Shown here: piece by piece, positions 29,601 through 36,860 of the stretch
How the letters are laid out: the number at the start of each line of letters is the position of its first letter
How positions within the stretch are numbered: position 1 is the first letter of the stretch
Assembly: GCA_965662045.1 (NCBI GenBank)
Contig: CBFIGE010000003.1
Location: 62,001-126,000 of the forward strand
Direction: 5' to 3'
DNA: 64,000 nucleotides
Source of the DNA: UBA3478 sp965662045
GTDB taxonomy: Bacteria > Bacteroidota > Bacteroidia > Flavobacteriales > Flavobacteriaceae
The notes under the pieces: generated by a model
The model's input: the letters and a program-made list of their open reading frames with translations, nothing else
Database searches by the model: none
What the model was told of the DNA's origin: nothing
Position numbers and translations under genes: made by a program

Positions 29601-30707
29601 ACACTAGCGGCGACCATTCAACCCAGCCGCTCATTAACCATTGATTTGGCTGCAGATCGCAGATACAATTCGAGTTATGCAGAGCGCTTTCAAATAAATA
29701 CTGCTGCTGATGGGACCTTTAATTATGTAAATCTCCTAGGTAATGAAAACGGTAATTTTAGCATTACAAGTAGCATGATTAGAACGGCCTTTAGCGAGTC
29801 TAATACAGCAGAAGATTCAGGCCTATTTCAGCAATTTAAAGAGAACAGGCTAGCTATTGCAAATCGATTGGCTGCTAATTTATCGGACGGCACTATTGAA
29901 CGAGATGAAGATGGTTTCCCCAACCGATATGGCAAAACGAGTCAAGACGTTTTATTTCATTCCTTTTTTGCAACCTACACCGGAGCGGATACCCAAAGTT
30001 CGAACCTGAGTACATTCAAATCTTTACCCATCCCCAATTGGACATTGAAGTATACTGGACTAATGAACTCTGACTGGTTTAAAGAGAAATTCCAACGTTT
30101 CAGTCTGACACATGCCTACAGATCTGCATTTAGTATCAACTCGTTTCAGACCAATCTATCGCGAAATGATGGTCTTTACAATATCGAGAACCAAGATATC
30201 AAACCCGAACTTATTATGAATAATGTGGTTTTAAACGATCAATTTAACCCCTTGATTCGAGTCGATTTTGAAATGAAAAATAGCCTGAGTGTATTAGCTG
30301 AAGTCAAAAAAGATCGCGCCTATTCGTTGAGTTTTGATAATAATTTGCTCACTCAAATCAGCGGTACTGAATTGACTTTAGGCTTGGGATATCGTTTAAA
30401 AGATTTACAATTCAGCTCAATGGTCGGAGAGAGCAGACGAGTATTTCAAGGAGATCTTAACATAAAGGCAGATATTTCAATTCGAGACAACATCACAATC
30501 TTGAGAAGTATTACCTCTGACAATCGACAAATTACCTCTGGCCAACGATTGTTTTCGACTCGAATCAGTGCAGATTACGCTTTGACAAAAAACATCAACG
30601 CTCTCTTTTTCTACGATCAAAACTTCTCTAAGTTCAAGGTGTCAACGGCCTTCCCTCAGCAAACCATAAACACTGGTTTTTCACTGCGATATAATTTTGG
30701 AGAATGA
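23676..30707 (+). CDS. sprA: Type IX secretion outer-membrane translocon SprA (Sov)
   Basis: A 2343-residue outer-membrane protein that forms the giant beta-barrel channel of the type IX secretion system and is needed for gliding. The signal peptide ends near LGVSLSSAQ. Diagnostic segments include LPEFYINNDFFETVFGGNEI, DFDQRIGVGINGKIGERLQI, QEGIDYTVDYQASTVQILD and EFAALRPNAPRIADFNGE, spread along the whole length. The C-terminus ends INTGFSLRYNFGE, a normal barrel-closing strand with terminal aromatic. Length agrees with known SprA proteins (about 2400). It is intact with no frameshift. Proteins with type IX C-terminal sorting domains are not obvious in this window. Confidence 0.97.
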   Translation: MVQRIKKSVVVFFLLGVSLSSAQEQTASDSILKGSSKGKLPALTYDALQSKYTYDALSNQYVLRSYLGANTIGYPKILSPEQYFDWVKKTQIKSYFKTKIEAVDGRTSGSQENQRNLLPEFYINNDFFETVFGGNEIEIIPSGSIAVDLGVLWQKNDNPSLSPRNRTNTSFDFDQRIGVGINGKIGERLQINANYDTEASFDFQNIFKLDYTPTEDDIIQSIEIGNVNMPLATSLIQGAERLFGVKTQLQFGKTTVTAVFSEQQSQNNSIQVQGGAAVNEFELSPIDYDEDRHFFLAQYFRNQYNKALENYPFINSQIQITRLEVWVTNRSQQTQNIRNIVALQDLGEPNIEDTRIGRLRPDLSDFLNPQSAVGLPQNKANKFNPENNGAPTYLTNAIRSIATVEQGFDIPSYTINQGFDYSYLENARKLEIGRDYQLNEQLGYISLRQKLSNDEVLGVAYQYTYNGEVYQVGEFANGTASTPTGDLNPSDNQNLVVKMLKSNITNVNDPIWDLMMKNIYATGAFGLTQEDFKVQIFYNDPSPRNYITPAEGSSFWPTAFTDRSLLNIFNFDRLNIYRDLQEKGDGFFDYLEGVTIDSENGLILFTKVEPFGSFLFESLRSQEEENYEDENSQSYNSNQDKFVFRDLYSKTKAASLQNAEKNRFRIKGSYKSQSGSSGIPIGAFNVARGSVRVTAGSRILQEGIDYTVDYQASTVQILDQSIQNSNLPIQISVEDNAVFGQQTRRFSGVNVDHVFNDNLRIGATWLNLSERPLTQKANFGVEPVNNTVYGFNGQFSTELPILTRIANLFPNVKTEVPSKVSIRAEFAALRPNAPRIADFNGETTSYIDDFEGAQAFLDIKGAQSWSMSSAPLAYFQDGLEGSGPTDPNNLRNGYGRAKLAWYSIDPIFYTSQRPSSLNLDDISTNATRRIFIDEIFPQIDIAQGQTTVQSTLDLVYYPEEKGPYNNDPNFEQRSEDQKWGGITKALNTTNFEQANIEYIQFWLLDPYVDGITQTPGELVFNIGNISEDILKDGQKQYENGLAVQDALNNSIASSWGIVPNKQSLIYAFDADDGNRQLQDLGYDGLGDASESVIYTSNSGEDPALDNYEYYLNRDGGILNRYFNFNNPQGNAPTAVSNTDRGSTTLPDVEDVDRDLTMNTVNAYFEYRIPIGPNTTINDRFVTDIRAGETQLLPNGQQLNRRWIQYKIPLSEFDSAVGGITDFRSMSFLRMYLTGFSSTAVLRFATLDLVRGDWRNYTRSLQPLVDANYQDDGTLVDVNTVNVEENANRAPIPYTLPPGVVREQINTNNTIIRQNEQSLSFRVEQLEPGDARGVFKNVNLDLRQYKRLKMFMHAESIFENDYLAEDLPIVSFVRLGTDFVENYYQVELPLKFSDYSSVTAEEIWPNENDLDINFDDLKRIKSQAIANQTLNELRYFENIEGEWIEVNTNQSRTLGTMRIGIKGNPSLGSIRALMIGVLNQDDQYARAEVWFNELRLAGFDNDGGWAAIAAMDANMADLANVTASWNTSTSGFGGINQAPNQRARADMNRYDVVSSLDAGKLLPSKWNVRIPLNYGFSKSLVTPEFDPVYEDLKLSDRIAAASNAEEAEQIRKQAEDYTLNRTVSLNGLRKERGAEAKANFFDIENFTFNFAHSKTNHRDFEIEDLIDENINTSVSYSHSFKPITIAPLAKNDSILKSEYWKWLKEVNLNLLPSSVSFRSNWIRSFNQQRYRQVLEPGVDALALPLLQQRNYQFNWQYSLNYNIAKSLKVNFSANQNSIVRNYFRTDDSVNAEEINEDAQIWDGFFDLGEPNRYSQQMQLNYQLPLDKIPFLKFMNAQYTYTSNFDWQRGGEALRQFAGSEINSVQNANTQSLVINANFQGLYQFLGLNRGAKKGIGKTFKDALTALKRASISFTENKGKYIPGYTQSIGLWGTVEPSLGFVFGSQQDVRFEAARNGYLTTFQEFNAQYLDNTNTQATLAATIQPSRSLTIDLAADRRYNSSYAERFQINTAADGTFNYVNLLGNENGNFSITSSMIRTAFSESNTAEDSGLFQQFKENRLAIANRLAANLSDGTIERDEDGFPNRYGKTSQDVLFHSFFATYTGADTQSSNLSTFKSLPIPNWTLKYTGLMNSDWFKEKFQRFSLTHAYRSAFSINSFQTNLSRNDGLYNIENQDIKPELIMNNVVLNDQFNPLIRVDFEMKNSLSVLAEVKKDRAYSLSFDNNLLTQISGTELTLGLGYRLKDLQFSSMVGESRRVFQGDLNIKADISIRDNITILRSITSDNRQITSGQRLFSTRISADYALTKNINALFFYDQNFSKFKVSTAFPQQTINTGFSLRYNFGE

Positions 30708-30719
30708 TGATAAGGCTGC

Positions 30720-30750
30720 TTTGAGATGGTTTGCTTTTCTCTTAAATTTG
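30720..30750 (+). promoter_or_regulatory. Promoter for gcvH
   Basis: TTTG at 30720-30723, a 19-base spacer, and TAAATTTG at 30743-30750 are a perfect match to the Bacteroidota consensus. The box ends 22 bases before the gcvH ATG. Confidence 0.75.
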
Positions 30751-30772
30751 AGAAAACTAAATTGTGAATTGA

Positions 30773-31153
30773 ATGAACATACCTGAAAATTTAAAATACA
30801 CCAAAGACCACGAATGGATTCGTGTAGAAGGTGACACAGCTATTGTGGGTATTACAGATTTTGCCCAAGGCGAATTAGGCGATATCGTATATGTCGAAGT
30901 GGAGACTATTGATGAAGACATTACCAAAGACGAGGTCTTTGGAACAGTTGAGGCGGTTAAGACCGTTTCCGACCTTTTTATGCCCTTAAGTGGAACCGTC
31001 ACAGAATTCAATGAAAAATTGGATGACGAGCCCGAACTGGTCAATTCAGATCCCTACGGAGAAGGTTGGATGGTAAAAGTTCAACTTTCAGATTTAGAAG
31101 AAATCACTGACTTATTGGATGCAGAAGCCTACAAAACCTTAATTGGTGGATAA
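30773..31153 (+). CDS. gcvH: Glycine cleavage system H protein
   Basis: A 126-residue lipoyl carrier of the glycine cleavage system. It has the typical start (KYTKDHEWIRVEGD), ITDFAQGELGDIVYVE, and lipoylation site K63 in GTVEAVKTVSDL. It has its own strong promoter. The other gcv genes are not nearby. Its last 8 bases overlap the following VanZ-like gene. Confidence 0.96.
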   Translation: MNIPENLKYTKDHEWIRVEGDTAIVGITDFAQGELGDIVYVEVETIDEDITKDEVFGTVEAVKTVSDLFMPLSGTVTEFNEKLDDEPELVNSDPYGEGWMVKVQLSDLEEITDLLDAEAYKTLIGG

Positions 31154-31541
31154 AATTCTAAAGTTTAAGTTTAGATTAGCTTTTATTATCTGGGTTTTGG
31201 GAATAACTACTTTGAGTTTAGCTCAACTAGAAGGTGAATTGTCCGGAATCGAATTGTTTACGGGCTTTGATAAGCTCGTTCATGCATCGTTTTATTTTGG
31301 CTTCACTTTTTTGTTATCCCTTGGTTTTGTGGAGTATAAGCGTGTAGAGTTAAATGTCAAACAACTCGTTTTGATCGGAATTCTGGCAGCGTCGTATGGA
31401 CTCTTTATCGAATATTTACAACAAGAACTAACCACATCAAGACAAGCAGAGTTCTATGATATTTTGGCGAATTTGACAGGTACTTTAGTTGCGGTATTAT
31501 TTTTGAAGTATTCCTCTTGGTACTATAGACATTTAAATTAG
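31146..31541 (+). CDS. VanZ-like membrane protein
   Basis: A 131-residue protein with four hydrophobic helices and the VanZ-type segments FDKLVHASFYFGFTFLL and FIEYLQQELTTSRQAEFYDILANLTG. The only nearby starts are TTG 31143 and GTG 31146, both inside the end of gcvH, so translation is probably coupled. Function of VanZ-like proteins outside vancomycin operons is unclear. This gene sits between gcvH and tonB in a layout I recall from other flavobacteria. Confidence 0.85.
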   Translation: MDKILKFKFRLAFIIWVLGITTLSLAQLEGELSGIELFTGFDKLVHASFYFGFTFLLSLGFVEYKRVELNVKQLVLIGILAASYGLFIEYLQQELTTSRQAEFYDILANLTGTLVAVLFLKYSSWYYRHLN

Positions 31542-31602
31542 TCAATTATTTATAGCACTTTTAGAATTAATAATTAAATTAGCGTTTATCAAATAGACTA
31601 TT

Positions 31603-32307
31603 ATGGAATTGAAAAAGAATCCGAAAGCAGATATCAATCAAAACAGTAGCTTGTATTTTGTGATAGGTTTGGCTGTTGTAATGCTTGTTGTTTGGAGAGC
31701 TTTAGAATACAAAAAATACGATAAGACGAATGATTATGACATCGCTCTAAATATAGAAGATCAACTAGATGAGGAAGTGCCGATGACAGAACAAATCAAA
31801 ACTCCACCACCACCACCACCACCGGCAGCTCCTGAAGTAATTGAAGTTGTAGAAGATGAAGAAGAGGTTGAAGAAACTGTAATTGAGTCAACTGAATCTT
31901 CACAAGAAGAAGAAGTCATTGAAATAGATGATGTAGAAGTTGAAGAATTCGACGAAGACATCACTGTGCCTTTTGCTGTAATTGAAGATGTTCCTATTTT
32001 TCCAGGTTGCGAGGGTGCAAGTAATAAAAAAACATGCTTCCAAGAAATGATGCAAAAACATATTAGAAAGAACTTCCGATATCCAGAAATCGCACAAGAA
32101 ATGGGTGTTCAAGGAAGGGTGAATGTAATGTTCGTCATTCAAAAAGACGGAAGTATTGGAGGAATTCGAATGAGAGGTCCAGACAAGAATTTAGAAGCAG
32201 AGGCATTGAGAATTATCAACAAGCTTCCAAATATGACTCCTGGAAAGCAGAGAGGAAGACCAGTAAAAGTTCCGTTTAGTATTCCAATCACATTTAGATT
32301 ACAATAA
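31603..32307 (+). CDS. tonB: TonB-family energy transducer
   Basis: A 234-residue protein with a cytoplasmic start, one membrane helix (about 17-32), a proline run coded by CCA repeats (PPPPPPP near 68), a strongly acidic linker (about 78-125) and a C-terminal TonB domain (about 140-234: RYPEIAQEMGVQGRVNVMFV and VPFSIPITFRLQ). It would couple the proton motive force to outer-membrane receptors; the ExbBD partners are not here. CPGCEGA-type Cys residues (FPGCEG...KKTC) precede the domain, as in many Bacteroidota homologues. Confidence 0.9.
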   Translation: MELKKNPKADINQNSSLYFVIGLAVVMLVVWRALEYKKYDKTNDYDIALNIEDQLDEEVPMTEQIKTPPPPPPPAAPEVIEVVEDEEEVEETVIESTESSQEEEVIEIDDVEVEEFDEDITVPFAVIEDVPIFPGCEGASNKKTCFQEMMQKHIRKNFRYPEIAQEMGVQGRVNVMFVIQKDGSIGGIRMRGPDKNLEAEALRIINKLPNMTPGKQRGRPVKVPFSIPITFRLQ

Positions 32308-32311
32308 AATC

Positions 32312-32342
32312 AAAGCCAAGTCTCTAAGACTTGGCTTTTTTT
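32312..32342. terminator. Shared terminator between tonB and MBL gene
   Basis: A stem of 9-10 bp (AGCCAAGTCT / AGACTTGGCT) with a short CTA loop is followed by a T run on the plus strand. The 3' arm lies inside the last codons of the convergent gene, whose stop codon is at 32324-32326. Confidence 0.85.
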
Positions 32343-33181
32343 TGTTTTAAACTTTGATAAATACTTCTCCTGAGGCGTTCAGGATTTATAAAGAAATTCC
32401 CCATCGGATTATCGTACTTCGCTGTGAGCGTTCGATCACTTACGACCTCTTCTTCAGATTTGCCGTTGTCTAATTCAGTTTGAATACGATTTTTAATTTC
32501 GGTAATAATAGTGGTGTAATCCTCTAGTTCTTTTTTTGACGAAATTTGTCCGTGTCCAGGGATAATTTTGGTTTCATCAGTTATTATCGCAAGAATATCT
32601 TGGTGTGCTTTCAAGTATCCATCAATACTACCTCCATTAGCGATATCAATATAGGGGTATCTATTGGCCAAGTAGGTGTCACCCATGTGTATTACGTTTT
32701 GGTTTACAAAATAAATAGCGCTATCTCCATCGGTGTGTGCATTGTCCAAATGAAGAATGATCAGAGTCTCGTCTAATTCATACAAATTCATCTGTTCAGT
32801 ATACCCGATTTTGGGAAGGGCTTCTATTTTTTCTTGCTCTTTCAATTTCAGGTATACATTTTCATGAGCGATGATTTGTGCACCTTGATTTTTAAAATTG
32901 GCATTACCTCCAGTGTGATCTCCATGCATGTGTGTATTGATTAAAAAAGCTATTGGCTTATCGCTTAAAGTCTCAATTTTTGTCTTGATGGCCTCGCTAA
33001 TAGTTGCAAATTGAGAATCGATCATAACAAGGTATTCTGAGGATTCAAATAAGCCAATATTACCTCCTTGCCCTTCAAGCATATATATTGATGTACTGAG
33101 TTGTTCAACTTTGATTTCAACCTCTTGACTCCAAGTGCTTAGAGGAATAAGAAGCAAGGTCAATTTTAAGAGAGTTTTCAT
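32324..33181 (-). CDS. Secreted metallo-beta-lactamase-fold hydrolase
   Basis: A 285-residue protein with a signal peptide (MKTLLKLTLLLIPLSTWS). The zinc motif H84-x-H86-x-D88-H89 lies in THMHGDHTGG, with later metal ligands in HTDGDSA and GDTYL and an IIPGHG loop. The fold is certain; the substrate is not. It could be a beta-lactamase, lactonase or general hydrolase. It is convergent with tonB and shares its terminator, and divergent from the heme O synthase gene. Confidence 0.88.
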   Translation of the reverse strand: MKTLLKLTLLLIPLSTWSQEVEIKVEQLSTSIYMLEGQGGNIGLFESSEYLVMIDSQFATISEAIKTKIETLSDKPIAFLINTHMHGDHTGGNANFKNQGAQIIAHENVYLKLKEQEKIEALPKIGYTEQMNLYELDETLIILHLDNAHTDGDSAIYFVNQNVIHMGDTYLANRYPYIDIANGGSIDGYLKAHQDILAIITDETKIIPGHGQISSKKELEDYTTIITEIKNRIQTELDNGKSEEEVVSDRTLTAKYDNPMGNFFINPERLRRSIYQSLKQKKAKS

Positions 33182-33189
33182 AGTTTTCT

Positions 33190-33222
33190 TTTGTATTCTA
33201 CAATATACGAACCTTATCTTTG
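33190..33222 (+). promoter_or_regulatory. Promoter for heme O synthase / oxidase accessory cluster
   Basis: TTTG at 33190-33193 and TATCTTTG at 33215-33222 with a 21-base spacer. A start near 33229 supports the TTG start codon at 33252. Confidence 0.55.
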
Positions 33223-33251
33223 CGCCTTATATCGAGAAGAAAGAAAATATC

Positions 33252-34127
33252 TTGAACAAATTAGTATCCTTAACATGGAGCGATTTTAAAGCTCTTACCA
33301 AGATTAGACTTGCTTTTAGTGTTGTTTTTTCTTCACTAGCCGGATACCTTCTCGCAGCTTACAAAATTGACGCATTTGAAATCTATCTTCTACTAGCAGG
33401 AGGCTTTTTTCTTGTAGCTGCTTCCAATATTTACAATCAGGTCATTGAAATTCAACTAGATGCCAAAATGCAGCGGACCTCCAATCGTCCTTTGCCCAAA
33501 GGAAGAGTGCATCCTAAAACAGCCTTATTAATAGCTGTTATCTTTACACTTTTTGGGGCTCTTCATCTTTATCATCTCAACGGACAAACAGCTTTTTTCG
33601 GCATGTTATCTACTGCCCTATACGTCTTGTTTTACACTCCATTAAAGACCAAAACACCCTTAGCTGTTTTTGTAGGAGCTATTCCTGGGGCTATACCCTT
33701 TATGCTTGGATGGGTAGCTGTAACTGATGATTTTGGAATTGAAACCGGCACCTTATTCATGATTCAGTTTTTTTGGCAGTTCCCACATTTTTGGGCCCTA
33801 GGTTGGATGTTGGATGAAGATTATAAAGCGGGCGGGTTTAAAATGCTCCCTACCTTGAAAAAGGATCAAAGTACGGCACTTCAAATCATTTACTATACCT
33901 TCTGGACTATCTTGAGTTCTATTATTCCTTACTTTGGATTTACAGGCAGATTGATTTTATCATTACCCGCCATGTTATGCGTTTTATTTCTCGGATTATT
34001 CATGTTGTATCCTGCATTGCAGCTCTATCGATTTCAAGAGACTATCTTTGCAAGAAAATTGATGTTGCATTCAGTGATTTATATAACACTCATTCAAGTT
34101 GTCTATGTAATAGATGCTTTAGTATAA
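33252..34127 (+). CDS. ctaB: Protoheme IX farnesyltransferase (heme O synthase)
   Basis: A 291-residue UbiA-family membrane enzyme that adds farnesyl to heme B, the first step to heme A. Motifs are NIYNQVIEIQLDAKMQRTSNRPLP (the NxxxD...D Mg-diphosphate site, about 55-78) and YTPLKTKTP and DEDYKAGGFKML (second Asp-rich site). The frame is open to 33135, but the promoter at 33190-33222 and the divergent gene starting at 33181 argue for the TTG at 33252 (MNKLVSLTWSDFKALTKIRL), which also matches the family start. It heads a run of oxidase genes. Confidence 0.93.
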   Translation: MNKLVSLTWSDFKALTKIRLAFSVVFSSLAGYLLAAYKIDAFEIYLLLAGGFFLVAASNIYNQVIEIQLDAKMQRTSNRPLPKGRVHPKTALLIAVIFTLFGALHLYHLNGQTAFFGMLSTALYVLFYTPLKTKTPLAVFVGAIPGAIPFMLGWVAVTDDFGIETGTLFMIQFFWQFPHFWALGWMLDEDYKAGGFKMLPTLKKDQSTALQIIYYTFWTILSSIIPYFGFTGRLILSLPAMLCVLFLGLFMLYPALQLYRFQETIFARKLMLHSVIYITLIQVVYVIDALV

Positions 34128-34136
34128 CAGAAAGCT

Positions 34137-34724
34137 ATGGAAAAAAAAATGTTAGAATTAGAGTATAAACAAAAAGAAAACCGCTCAAAAAAGATGCTGT
34201 TGTGGTTTGGTTTAGTCAGCTTAGTTATGGGCTTTGCGGGTTGGACTAGCGCATACATTGTCAGTAGCAAACGCAAAGATTGGGTCTCCTCTATGGAGTT
34301 ACCGCAGGCGTTTTTGTGGAGCAGTATTGTCATTATTTTATCGAGTTTAACCTACATCTTCGCCTCAAAACAATTAAAGAAAGATGAGTTGCGAAAAACA
34401 TTTTTGGCTTTAGTCGTCACATTTGTTTTAGCCTTAGTCTTTGTTTTGTTTCAGTTTGTTGGATTTTCTCAAATGATTCAAAATGGATATTACTTTACTG
34501 GCCCCACATCGAGCATAAAAATGTCCTTTGTTTTTTTAATAGCTTTTGTTCACCTTGTGCACTTGTTTGCAGGCCTAATTTCACTGTCAGTGGTACTCTT
34601 CAAGACTTTTAAGCAGAAGTACAACTCAACTGATAAAATAGGGTTTGAATTGAGTGCCACCTTTTGGCATTTTCTAGGGGCATTGTGGATTTATTTAATT
34701 CTCTTTATGTATTTGGTGAACTAA
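34137..34724 (+). CDS. coxC: Cytochrome c oxidase subunit III, short form
   Basis: A 195-residue heme-copper oxidase subunit III with five hydrophobic helices. It has GYYFTGPTSSIKMSFVFLIA, FVHLVHLFAGLISL and the C-terminal ATFWHFLGALWIYLILFMYL, the usual WHFxxxxW signature. It lies 9 bases after ctaB. A second, longer subunit III follows. Confidence 0.9.
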   Translation: MEKKMLELEYKQKENRSKKMLLWFGLVSLVMGFAGWTSAYIVSSKRKDWVSSMELPQAFLWSSIVIILSSLTYIFASKQLKKDELRKTFLALVVTFVLALVFVLFQFVGFSQMIQNGYYFTGPTSSIKMSFVFLIAFVHLVHLFAGLISLSVVLFKTFKQKYNSTDKIGFELSATFWHFLGALWIYLILFMYLVN

Positions 34725-34728
34725 AATT

Positions 34729-34757
34729 TTTGTATTGTTTACAAAGGTGTAAATTTG
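34729..34757 (+). promoter_or_regulatory. Promoter for the second subunit III gene
   Basis: TTTG at 34729-34732, a 17-base spacer, and TAAATTTG at 34750-34757, directly after the stop of the first coxC. A start near 34764 leaves a 20-base leader before the ATG at 34784. Confidence 0.6.
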
Positions 34758-34783
34758 CGAGCAATAATAACCTAATCTGGAAT

Positions 34784-35761
34784 ATGGAACATTCAAATTC
34801 AGTCACAGCGACTGGCGATTCATGGAATGGAGGAGGAGACCAACCTCTAAGAGCAAGTTACGGAAAAATGATGATGTGGTTTTTCATTGTTTCCGATGCT
34901 TTGACATTCTCTGCTTTTATTGCGGCCTACGGATTTTCGAGATACAAATTCATTGAAACCTGGCCAATCGCGGATGAAGTTTTTACTCACGTACCATTCT
35001 TCCATGGAAATTACCCCATGTATTACGTGGCTTTCATGACCTTTGTTTTAATTATGTCATCAGTAACTATGGTGTTGGCCGTAGATGCCGGGCATAAAAT
35101 GAAACAATCCAAAGTTGTCTTCTACATGTTTTTAACAATTATAGGCGGATTAATTTTTGTCGGTTCACAAGCGTGGGAATGGGCTACTTTTATTCGAGGA
35201 GACTATGGAGCATTAGAAACTAAGGGTGGCCGAATTTTGCAATTCGTCGATGCCTCTTCAGGAGAGCGTATGGCTATAGGTTCATTTGCTGCCGATATTC
35301 CAACAGAGAGATCAAACCACACTAGACAAAGCGGAATTTGGTATACCGAAGGGGAATCATTGACAAGCTTTTCTCTAGCAGAAGTTAAAGCTGGTTTTGA
35401 GACAAATGATAATATTTTAATACGAACAGAACAAATCAATGAAGAGGGCGAGAAGACGACTCTTAGTAGAGAAGAATCTCTAGGTAGATTGACACAAGCT
35501 GTAAGGGTTGTTGAAGGAGCCAACCTTATTCGAAACGAGTATGGAAGCCGATTATTTGCTGATTTTTTCTTTTTTATTACTGGATTCCACGGATTCCACG
35601 TTTTCTCAGGAGTAGTGATCAACATTATCATTTTCTTCAACGTTCTTATGGGTACCTACGAAAAAAGAGGTCACTATGAGATGGTTGAAAAGGTTGGGTT
35701 GTACTGGCACTTTGTAGATTTGGTTTGGGTATTTGTATTTACCTTCTTTTACTTGGTCTAA
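34784..35761 (+). CDS. Cytochrome c oxidase subunit III, long form with soluble insertion
   Basis: A 325-residue subunit III homologue. N-terminal helices include MMMWFFIVSDALTFSAFIAAYG and the WEW motif (131-133). The C-terminal pair has FFFFITGFHGFHVFSG and VGLYWHFVDLVWVFVFTFFYL. Between them (about 145-255) is a hydrophilic insertion of about 110 residues not found in ordinary subunit III. The frame stays open into the first coxC, but the ATG at 34784 follows a good promoter. Two different subunit III genes in tandem are usual in this group; the insertion probably faces the periplasm or partner complex. Confidence 0.88.
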   Translation: MEHSNSVTATGDSWNGGGDQPLRASYGKMMMWFFIVSDALTFSAFIAAYGFSRYKFIETWPIADEVFTHVPFFHGNYPMYYVAFMTFVLIMSSVTMVLAVDAGHKMKQSKVVFYMFLTIIGGLIFVGSQAWEWATFIRGDYGALETKGGRILQFVDASSGERMAIGSFAADIPTERSNHTRQSGIWYTEGESLTSFSLAEVKAGFETNDNILIRTEQINEEGEKTTLSREESLGRLTQAVRVVEGANLIRNEYGSRLFADFFFFITGFHGFHVFSGVVINIIIFFNVLMGTYEKRGHYEMVEKVGLYWHFVDLVWVFVFTFFYLV

Positions 35762-35779
35762 TTTGTAAACTAAAAGATT

Positions 35780-36163
35780 ATGGCACACGAGCACAAATTA
35801 AGTATTTTCAGAGGGTTGCTAACCTTCCAAAACAATATTCAAAAAATCTGGGGTGTACTTATATTTTTAAGTATTGTTACTACAGTAGAGGTGGCATTGG
35901 GTATTATTAAACCTGGTATACTCACAGATTACTATTTATTTGGTATCAAAAGAATCAATTGGATTTTTATCATTTTAACAATAGTAAAGGCATATTATAT
36001 CGCATGGGATTTCATGCACTTAAGAGATGAAAAAGCATCGTTGAGAAGAACAATCGTATGGACTCCATTCTTTTTGGTATCCTATTTAGTTGTCTTATTG
36101 TTAATTGAAGCAACTTATATTTACGAAGTGTTTAAAAATTCATTTCTAGCTTGGAATTTTTAA
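35780..36163 (+). CDS. Cytochrome c oxidase subunit IV (prokaryotic)
   Basis: A 127-residue membrane protein with three helices: one near 27-47 (VLIFLSIVTTVEVALGII), IFIILTIVKAYYIAWDFMHL, and FFLVSYLVVLLLIEATYIYE. The KAYYIAWDFMHLRDE segment is typical of the COX4_pro/caa3 subunit IV family. It lies 18 bases after the second subunit III and is followed by a terminator. Confidence 0.88.
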   Translation: MAHEHKLSIFRGLLTFQNNIQKIWGVLIFLSIVTTVEVALGIIKPGILTDYYLFGIKRINWIFIILTIVKAYYIAWDFMHLRDEKASLRRTIVWTPFFLVSYLVVLLLIEATYIYEVFKNSFLAWNF

Positions 36164-36191
36164 AAGAATATTCCACAATTTGTAAAAGATT

Positions 36192-36217
36192 AAAGACGGT
36201 TTATGCCGTCTTTTTTA
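36192..36217 (+). terminator. Terminator after subunit IV gene
   Basis: AAAGACGG / CCGTCTTT stem (8 bp) with a small T-rich loop, followed by T residues. Confidence 0.75.
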
Positions 36218-36230
36218 TTTTTGTAGTGTT

Positions 36231-36860
36231 ATGAAAAAGATTGTTGTATTAGTTGTTTTATTTATACTGCCCTTGGTAGCCTATCTATTTTTTGCTTCAG
36301 GGGTAAATAATTTTGGCCGTTTAGCTGTTCTCAAAGAAAAAGTAGGTGAATTGCAAATACTTTCAGAGGAGACTGATCTTTCGTTAGACGGTAAAATCAC
36401 CATTCTCTCTTACATGGGCACTGATTTAGCTGCTAAACGAGGTTTTTTATTCAATTACAATCAAAAAATTTACAAACGTTTTGCAGACTTCAATGATTAC
36501 CAAACCGTAGTTGTTCTCGACAATACTCAAAAAACTGAGGCTGATGATTTAATTCAAGAATTAGGAGCTATTACAGATGTAAGCGCATGGAAGTTTATCT
36601 TTTCTAATGAAAATCAAATTAAAGAACACTTTTCAACCCTTGAGGTTCCTTTCAATCTCAATGAGAATTTAGCTACCAACCAACTTTTTATCATTGATAA
36701 GGAACGTAATCTCAGAGGGCGTATTGATGATGAAGATCAGGGGTTAAAATATGGATACGATTGTTCTAAGGTTGCTGATCTCAATAATAAAATGGAGGAT
36801 GATGTAAAGATTATTCTTGCCGAATATCGATTAGCTTTAAAAAAGAATAATGCCAAGTAA
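36231..36860 (+). CDS. Membrane-anchored thioredoxin-like protein of the oxidase cluster
   Basis: A 209-residue protein with one N-terminal helix (about 4-23) and a periplasmic domain that looks thioredoxin-like by strand pattern (KITILSYMGTD, TVVVLDNTQ, NQLFIIDKERNLRGRIDDED) but lacks a CxxC pair. It overlaps the SCO gene by 11 bases, so a role beside SCO in oxidase copper-centre assembly is inferred. A TATTTTTG box at 36216-36223 sits only 8 bases before the ATG, hinting at a very short or absent leader. Confidence 0.75.
   Translation: MKKIVVLVVLFILPLVAYLFFASGVNNFGRLAVLKEKVGELQILSEETDLSLDGKITILSYMGTDLAAKRGFLFNYNQKIYKRFADFNDYQTVVVLDNTQKTEADDLIQELGAITDVSAWKFIFSNENQIKEHFSTLEVPFNLNENLATNQLFIIDKERNLRGRIDDEDQGLKYGYDCSKVADLNNKMEDDVKIILAEYRLALKKNNAK

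Noticed and set aside
31803..31825. CCA microsatellite
   Set aside because: It is the ordinary proline run of a TonB linker, not a separate element.
35203..35640. Minus-strand frame of 145 codons opposite the long subunit III
   Set aside because: Antisense shadow; the plus-strand protein is clearly real.
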